From JAKZVK01 sp965261065 (lineage in GTDB: Bacteria > Acidobacteriota > Terriglobia > Bryobacterales > UBA6623), in contig OZ253444.1 of the NCBI GenBank assembly GCA_965261065.1, positions 5,394,001 through 5,458,000 on the forward strand: DNA of 64,000 bases, read 5' to 3'. Below are positions 60,316-64,000 of the stretch, in pieces. The position numbers and the translations under genes are program-made. The notes below the pieces were generated by a model. The model made no database searches. It saw only the letters and a program-made list of their open reading frames with translations, and was not told the origin of the DNA. Numbering within the stretch: position 1 is the stretch's first letter; each line of letters begins with the position of its first letter.

Positions 60316-61065
60316 ATGTTCCGTTTGATTTTCGCGCTCGCCTTCATCGCGTCGTCGCTACTGGCGCAGAACTTGAGCCGCGTCTACCAGTCCGCCGACC
60401 GCCCACGGGCGCTCGCGCTCATCGGCGACCGCTATCACAGCCCGGTCTACATCCGCGATCACCTGGTACAGGCGTTCATGCGCGAGAACGTCCCCATCAC
60501 GTTCATCGAGAACGACAAGGCGCTTACCGCCGAGGCGCTCTCGAAATTCCAACTCTTGGTCTTTCTCAAGGACGGCATGCTATGGCCCGGCGGCCACGAC
60601 AAGCCGCCCGTCAAGTGGATGACCGAGGCCCAACAGAAAGCGATCTGGGATTTCGTGCACGACGGTGGTAGCTTCCTCGCGCTGCACAATTCACACGGCA
60701 TCTACCCGCCCGATGGTCTCTACTACAAACTCTTCGGTGGCGACTATGGCGGACACCCTCCGCCCGAGACCTTCAGCATTCGCATCGAAAACAAGAACCA
60801 CCCCGTCACCCAAGGCGTCGAGGATTTCGAGACCTACGACGAGCAGCACCTGAGCAAGTACTACCTCGACCGGGAGCACTTGCTGTTGCGCAACATCTCC
60901 CGCGGCAACAAAGCGGCCCCGGCGGGATGGTGGCGCGAGCCCGGCAAGGGCCGCTTCGTCTACCTCGCCCCCGGACATACGCCTGAAGCCATCGGCCATC
61001 CCATGATGCAGCGCATGATCCGCAATTCGATTCGCTGGCTCACGCGGCTCGATGAGAGTGAGTAA
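60316..61065 (+). CDS. secreted ThuA-like domain protein
   Basis: 249 residues from ATG 60316, preceded by GGGAG. A signal peptide (MFRLIFALAFIASSLLAQ) is followed by a ThuA/trehalose-utilisation fold (class I glutamine amidotransferase-like): RALALIGDRYHSPVYIRDHL, KFQLLVFLKDGMLWPGGHD, FVHDGGSFLALHNSHGIYPP, ENKNHPVTQGVEDFETYDEQ and RFVYLAPGHTPEAIGHPMMQ. ThuA proteins are linked to sugar metabolism in these phyla. Its stop overlaps the M23 gene by 14 nt. Confidence 0.82.
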   Translation: MFRLIFALAFIASSLLAQNLSRVYQSADRPRALALIGDRYHSPVYIRDHLVQAFMRENVPITFIENDKALTAEALSKFQLLVFLKDGMLWPGGHDKPPVKWMTEAQQKAIWDFVHDGGSFLALHNSHGIYPPDGLYYKLFGGDYGGHPPPETFSIRIENKNHPVTQGVEDFETYDEQHLSKYYLDREHLLLRNISRGNKAAPAGWWREPGKGRFVYLAPGHTPEAIGHPMMQRMIRNSIRWLTRLDESE

Positions 61066-62629
61066 AGCCGGCCCGATGACTTCCCTTCCCGCAAGGTTCC
61101 GGCACGCGGAACTGCGTCCGACTGTGACGCGTGGCCTGTGGGTATGCCTGTTGCCGTGCCTGCTTTGGCTTACTCCGGCCCTACTCGCCCAGCGGTCCAC
61201 GATCCACCCACTCGTGCGCGTGGTCGACATGAAGGTCGGCGCCACCGAAAGCGTAGAGCTGAGCAACCGCTTCCATGCCACTGTTACCTTGCTCGCAGTC
61301 CGCGAGACGCGCGACCCTATCCGCGAGGCCATTCGCAAGGCCGAGGTCGATCTCGAGGTGAACGGCGAGAAGGTGACGATCGAGTGCGGCAACTACAACC
61401 TGCCGGTCACGGTCACTGACGTGGATATCGACTGCACCGTCACCGGCGGCTACCGGTCGAACAGCCATAGCGCCGGTGACTCCTGGAACCTCGATCTCGA
61501 CGCCCGGCTGCGGCTTTGGCCGAAAGGGTATCCGTTCATCAAGCCGGGGACATTTGTCTATCCCGTCAAGCAACGCTGGTTCGCCTCGCATACGCAGATG
61601 TCGAACCAACCGGTGTTCGTCGACGGCGGGGAGGTTCCCTCGCGCCGCGCGGTCTATTATCACAGCGGCCTCGACATCGGTGGCGCCGAGGGGCTCGCGG
61701 AAGTCGTCGCCGCCACCGACGGCCTAGTCGTGTCTCTCGGCGACGAAGTGCTCGCGGGCCAAGACGACGACACGCCGGTCTCGGCGCGCTACGACGTGAT
61801 CTACATTCTCGACCGCCGCGGCTGGTACTACCGCTACAGCCATTTGCATTCGTTCGACGAGGGCGTCGAGTTGGGCAAGCGCGTCAAGATCGGCCAGCCC
61901 CTGGGCCTGCTGGGCAAGGAAGGGGGCAGCGGCGGCTGGTCCCACCTGCACTTCGAGGTCAAGAGCCGCCAGCCAAACGAGAAATGGGGCACGCAAGAGG
62001 GCTACGCCTTCTTGTGGAACGCATACCAATGGGAATCGAAGCCCTACGTGATCGCTGTCGCCAGGCCGCACGCGCTCATCCGCGTGGGCGAGACGGCCAC
62101 ACTCGACGGCCGCCGCTCGTGGAGTAAGTCAAATAAAATCAGCAGTTACGAATGGACCTTCACGGATGGCTCGAAGGTCGAGGGCGCGACGGTCGAGCGG
62201 GCCTACAAGCAACCCGGCTCCTACAGCGAGATCCTCAAAGTCACCGACGGCGAGGGGCGTGTCGGTTACGACTTCGCCGTGGTGCAAGTCGTGGCCCCCA
62301 ACGCCCAGGATGCCAACGAGGTTCCACCTACCCTCCACGCGGCCTACCATCCGACTACAGGCATTCACCCGGGCACCGAGGTGACCTTCAAGGTCCGCGC
62401 CTTCCGCACCAGGTACGGCAACGAGACCTGGGACTTCGGCGACGGCAGCCCGAAGGTTGAAGTGCAGTCCGATGGCAACGCCGTGAAGCACGCCAAGGAC
62501 GGCTACGCCGTCACCACCCACGCCTACACTACGCCCGGCGACTATATTGCCCGCGTCGAGCGAACCAACCAGCGCGGCGAGACCGCCGTTGCGCACCTGC
62601 ACGTCCGTGTCGACGCGCCTGCACGGTGA
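61052..62629 (+). CDS. secreted M23 metallopeptidase with PKD domains
   Basis: 525 residues. Signal peptide (VCLLPCLLWLTPALLA) after a long n-region; ATG 61076 (MTSLPARFRH) is an alternative start. The M23 domain (about residues 195-315) has the zinc ligands in VYYHSGLDIGGAEG and GGWSHLHFEV with YRYSHLHSFDEG. Two PKD-like beta domains follow (ATLDGRRSWSKSNKISSYEW; NETWDFGDGSPKVEV and ARVERTNQRGETAVA). The role is probably cell-wall or glycan-linked peptide cleavage outside the cell. Confidence 0.85.
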   Translation: MRVSKAGPMTSLPARFRHAELRPTVTRGLWVCLLPCLLWLTPALLAQRSTIHPLVRVVDMKVGATESVELSNRFHATVTLLAVRETRDPIREAIRKAEVDLEVNGEKVTIECGNYNLPVTVTDVDIDCTVTGGYRSNSHSAGDSWNLDLDARLRLWPKGYPFIKPGTFVYPVKQRWFASHTQMSNQPVFVDGGEVPSRRAVYYHSGLDIGGAEGLAEVVAATDGLVVSLGDEVLAGQDDDTPVSARYDVIYILDRRGWYYRYSHLHSFDEGVELGKRVKIGQPLGLLGKEGGSGGWSHLHFEVKSRQPNEKWGTQEGYAFLWNAYQWESKPYVIAVARPHALIRVGETATLDGRRSWSKSNKISSYEWTFTDGSKVEGATVERAYKQPGSYSEILKVTDGEGRVGYDFAVVQVVAPNAQDANEVPPTLHAAYHPTTGIHPGTEVTFKVRAFRTRYGNETWDFGDGSPKVEVQSDGNAVKHAKDGYAVTTHAYTTPGDYIARVERTNQRGETAVAHLHVRVDAPAR

Positions 62630-63290
62630 GGGCTGGGGTCACGACCTCCAACCTCGATACGGAACCACGTGACCGCCCCGGTGTGGCGCGGGCCTCTGGC
62701 CGGCAGGGCCGGCATCCGTGCCGGCCTCTTCTTGCCTCAAGCCCGGGTGGCCGCTGGAAGGAAAACAAGGTAGTCTACGTCGGCCAGGAGGCCGACGCTG
62801 CCCGCCAGGAGGCGCGCGCCACCAAGCCACCGCGTTGCCGCCCGCCCAGAGCAACAACACAGTCAAGGGCGCCTTCAGTGGTTCGCACGCAGCGGTGGAC
62901 GCCGCGACCGGGGCGGCGCCCACACCGATCATCTGCTAGTTGCCGACGAGGGCCACCCAATCCAGCATGGCGCTGTTCGAGCAGCCGTGCTTGACTTGGC
63001 CTTGGCCCAGCCCCAACCCGCCCCAGGGCTGACGTTCATCCCCTTTTCAATTCAGATGTCAGGGGTTTTCCCCAACCCGGAGTCGCGCAGGCAAGGCCTT
63101 GGACTTTCCAAAGCAGGATTGCCGGCCCAACGCGCCACTAGGACCGCTGAAAGTGGCGGTCGCTACCCGTGGTGCGGCCCCGCCTGAGGCGGCCCGACGT
63201 CTCGGGCGGGGCGTTGCATTTCACCGGGGACTCTAGGGAATTCCTGCGCCTCCCGCGCAGCTCTGGATTGCGCCTTTCTGTTTACCCGTA
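62630..63290. other. intergenic region with decayed sequence
   Basis: 661 bp with only short ORFs in several frames. CCCCGCC-TGAGGCGGCCCGACGTCTC-GGGCGGGG (about 63179-63212) is a hairpin. No gene, RNA or IS end can be supported before IS1595 copy C at 63291. Confidence 0.4.
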
Positions 63291-64000
63291 GCCGGGTATC
63301 CACTTGACTCAGGTGACCCCAACATCTTGTAGTTGGGCTCACAGCGTCTTAGCGTCCCAATCGGCGACGATCGAGCGGTACGGCGTCGGCTCCACCGCCA
63401 TGGCCTGCTGCACAAGGCGGTAGAAGAGCTTGCCCCGACTGCGTGATCTGCGCCGATTGAAGCGGAACACGAACTCGTCGAGATAGTAGTCCAGATGCTC
63501 GTGGCTGACCGCCCCCTGATGCGTGCCCAGCATCCAGCGCTTGAGTAGCGAGATCGCCAAGTGCACCCTCGGCAGTAGCTGCGAGGCCTGCTCGCGGCGG
63601 TTGTTAATCGAGATGATACGACGCTGGTAGTCCTTCTTCTTGAGCGGATCGTAGCCCGACCAGTTGTCGGTAACAACCACGCTGCCCGGCTCGACCGACT
63701 CCTCGACGAAGGGCATCAAACTGGCCGCCGAGGCGTTCTGAACGCGCTGCATGCGGATGCGCCCCAGCCCGGTGCCTCTCTCTTCCGCGGCGACTGCAAT
63801 CAACGCTTTACGCTCGGTCTGCCGGCCGATTACCCCTTCTTCTTCAGCGCCCCAGTAGGTCTCATCGACCTCGACGAGGCCCGTCAATCGCTCCCGCCCC
63901 GGGCGCACCATCGCTCGCCTCAGCTTGTGCATCCAAGGCCAGGCGGTTTGGTAACTGCCCAGTCCCAGAACGCGCTGTAGACCCAGGGCGCTGGCCCCAT
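63291..64000 (-). mobile_element. IS1595-family insertion sequence, copy C (continues beyond the window)
   Basis: It starts with the GCCGGGTATCCACTTGACTC end of copies A and B and is nearly identical to copy A over the 710 bp available. The left flank is TTACCCGTA. The other end is outside the window, so the target duplication cannot be checked. Confidence 0.93.
63339..64000 (-). CDS. IS1595 family transposase, N-terminus outside the window
   Basis: The last about 220 residues of the copy A/B protein, from GASALGLQRVLGLGSYQTAW through VEVDETYWG and VVVTDNWSGYD to VADWDAKTL. At the polymorphic site it reads RRAMV, like copy B. Confidence 0.92.
   Translation of the reverse strand, partial: GASALGLQRVLGLGSYQTAWPWMHKLRRAMVRPGRERLTGLVEVDETYWGAEEEGVIGRQTERKALIAVAAEERGTGLGRIRMQRVQNASAASLMPFVEESVEPGSVVVTDNWSGYDPLKKKDYQRRIISINNRREQASQLLPRVHLAISLLKRWMLGTHQGAVSHEHLDYYLDEFVFRFNRRRSRSRGKLFYRLVQQAMAVEPTPYRSIVADWDAKTL

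Overview
The window is high-GC bacterial DNA, most likely from an Acidobacteriota member (Bryobacterales/Solibacter-like). The evidence is DUF1501 and DUF1549/DUF1553 genes with twin-arginine leaders, a subtilase with C-terminal VWGT repeats, a doubled MASE9-like membrane module, DinB and mandelate-racemase proteins with export signals, and the order apt-ispE-prs-rplY-pth-rpsF-rpsR-rplI. Planctomycetota or Verrucomicrobiota cannot be excluded by eye.

Layout. 1-5.2 kb: the tail of a DUF1553 relic, an unknown protein, and a peptide-type ABC transporter operon whose binding-protein gene carries a one-base frameshift. 5.2-9.5 kb (minus strand): a subtilase gene split by an IS1595-family element, followed by a frameshifted doubled membrane-sensor gene. 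10-16.6 kb: a DUF1501 gene, a sulfatase-modifying-factor (FGE) protein, a VapBC pair with a nonsense-mutated toxin, a decayed FAD oxidoreductase and a frameshifted DUF3604 gene. 16.9-26.1 kb: a nest of insertion sequences (DUF6788-linked element, two inverted IS1380 copies and a fragment, IS630, IS110) and a truncated phage portal gene. 26.1-39 kb: DUF1549/1553 and DUF1501 genes, antitoxins, a FecR-domain gene with an in-frame stop, an alcohol dehydrogenase, an ECF sigma/anti-sigma operon, ParDE, an enolase-superfamily enzyme and DinB. 39-45.7 kb: the remains of a diversity-generating retroelement (DGR), then an ORF-deleted group II intron. 46-54 kb: BrnTA and the conserved housekeeping block. 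54-59.6 kb: an IS1595-type transposon carrying a DUF262-HNH nuclease gene, itself hit by two further IS. 60-64 kb: ThuA and M23/PKD secreted proteins and a third, partial IS1595 copy.

The most notable system is the DGR. The last domain of a pentapeptide-repeat/membrane/FGE protein (minus strand) contains a 98-nt variable repeat at 41688-41785. It matches a non-coding template repeat at 40283-40380 with 13 substitutions, all at template adenines. A truncated Avd-like accessory ORF and a GC-rich hairpin lie just after the variable repeat. No DGR reverse transcriptase is visible. A REP-associated tyrosine transposase sits between the Avd remnant and the template, and an IS630 copy splits the target gene, so the cassette here looks inactivated or dependent on a reverse transcriptase elsewhere.

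Many genes in the accessory parts are broken by IS insertion, one-base indels or internal stops, while the housekeeping block is intact. Several IS insertions have exact target duplications whose removal restores an open frame, so those losses are real and probably recent. Some one-base indels lie in G/C runs and could be sequencing errors.
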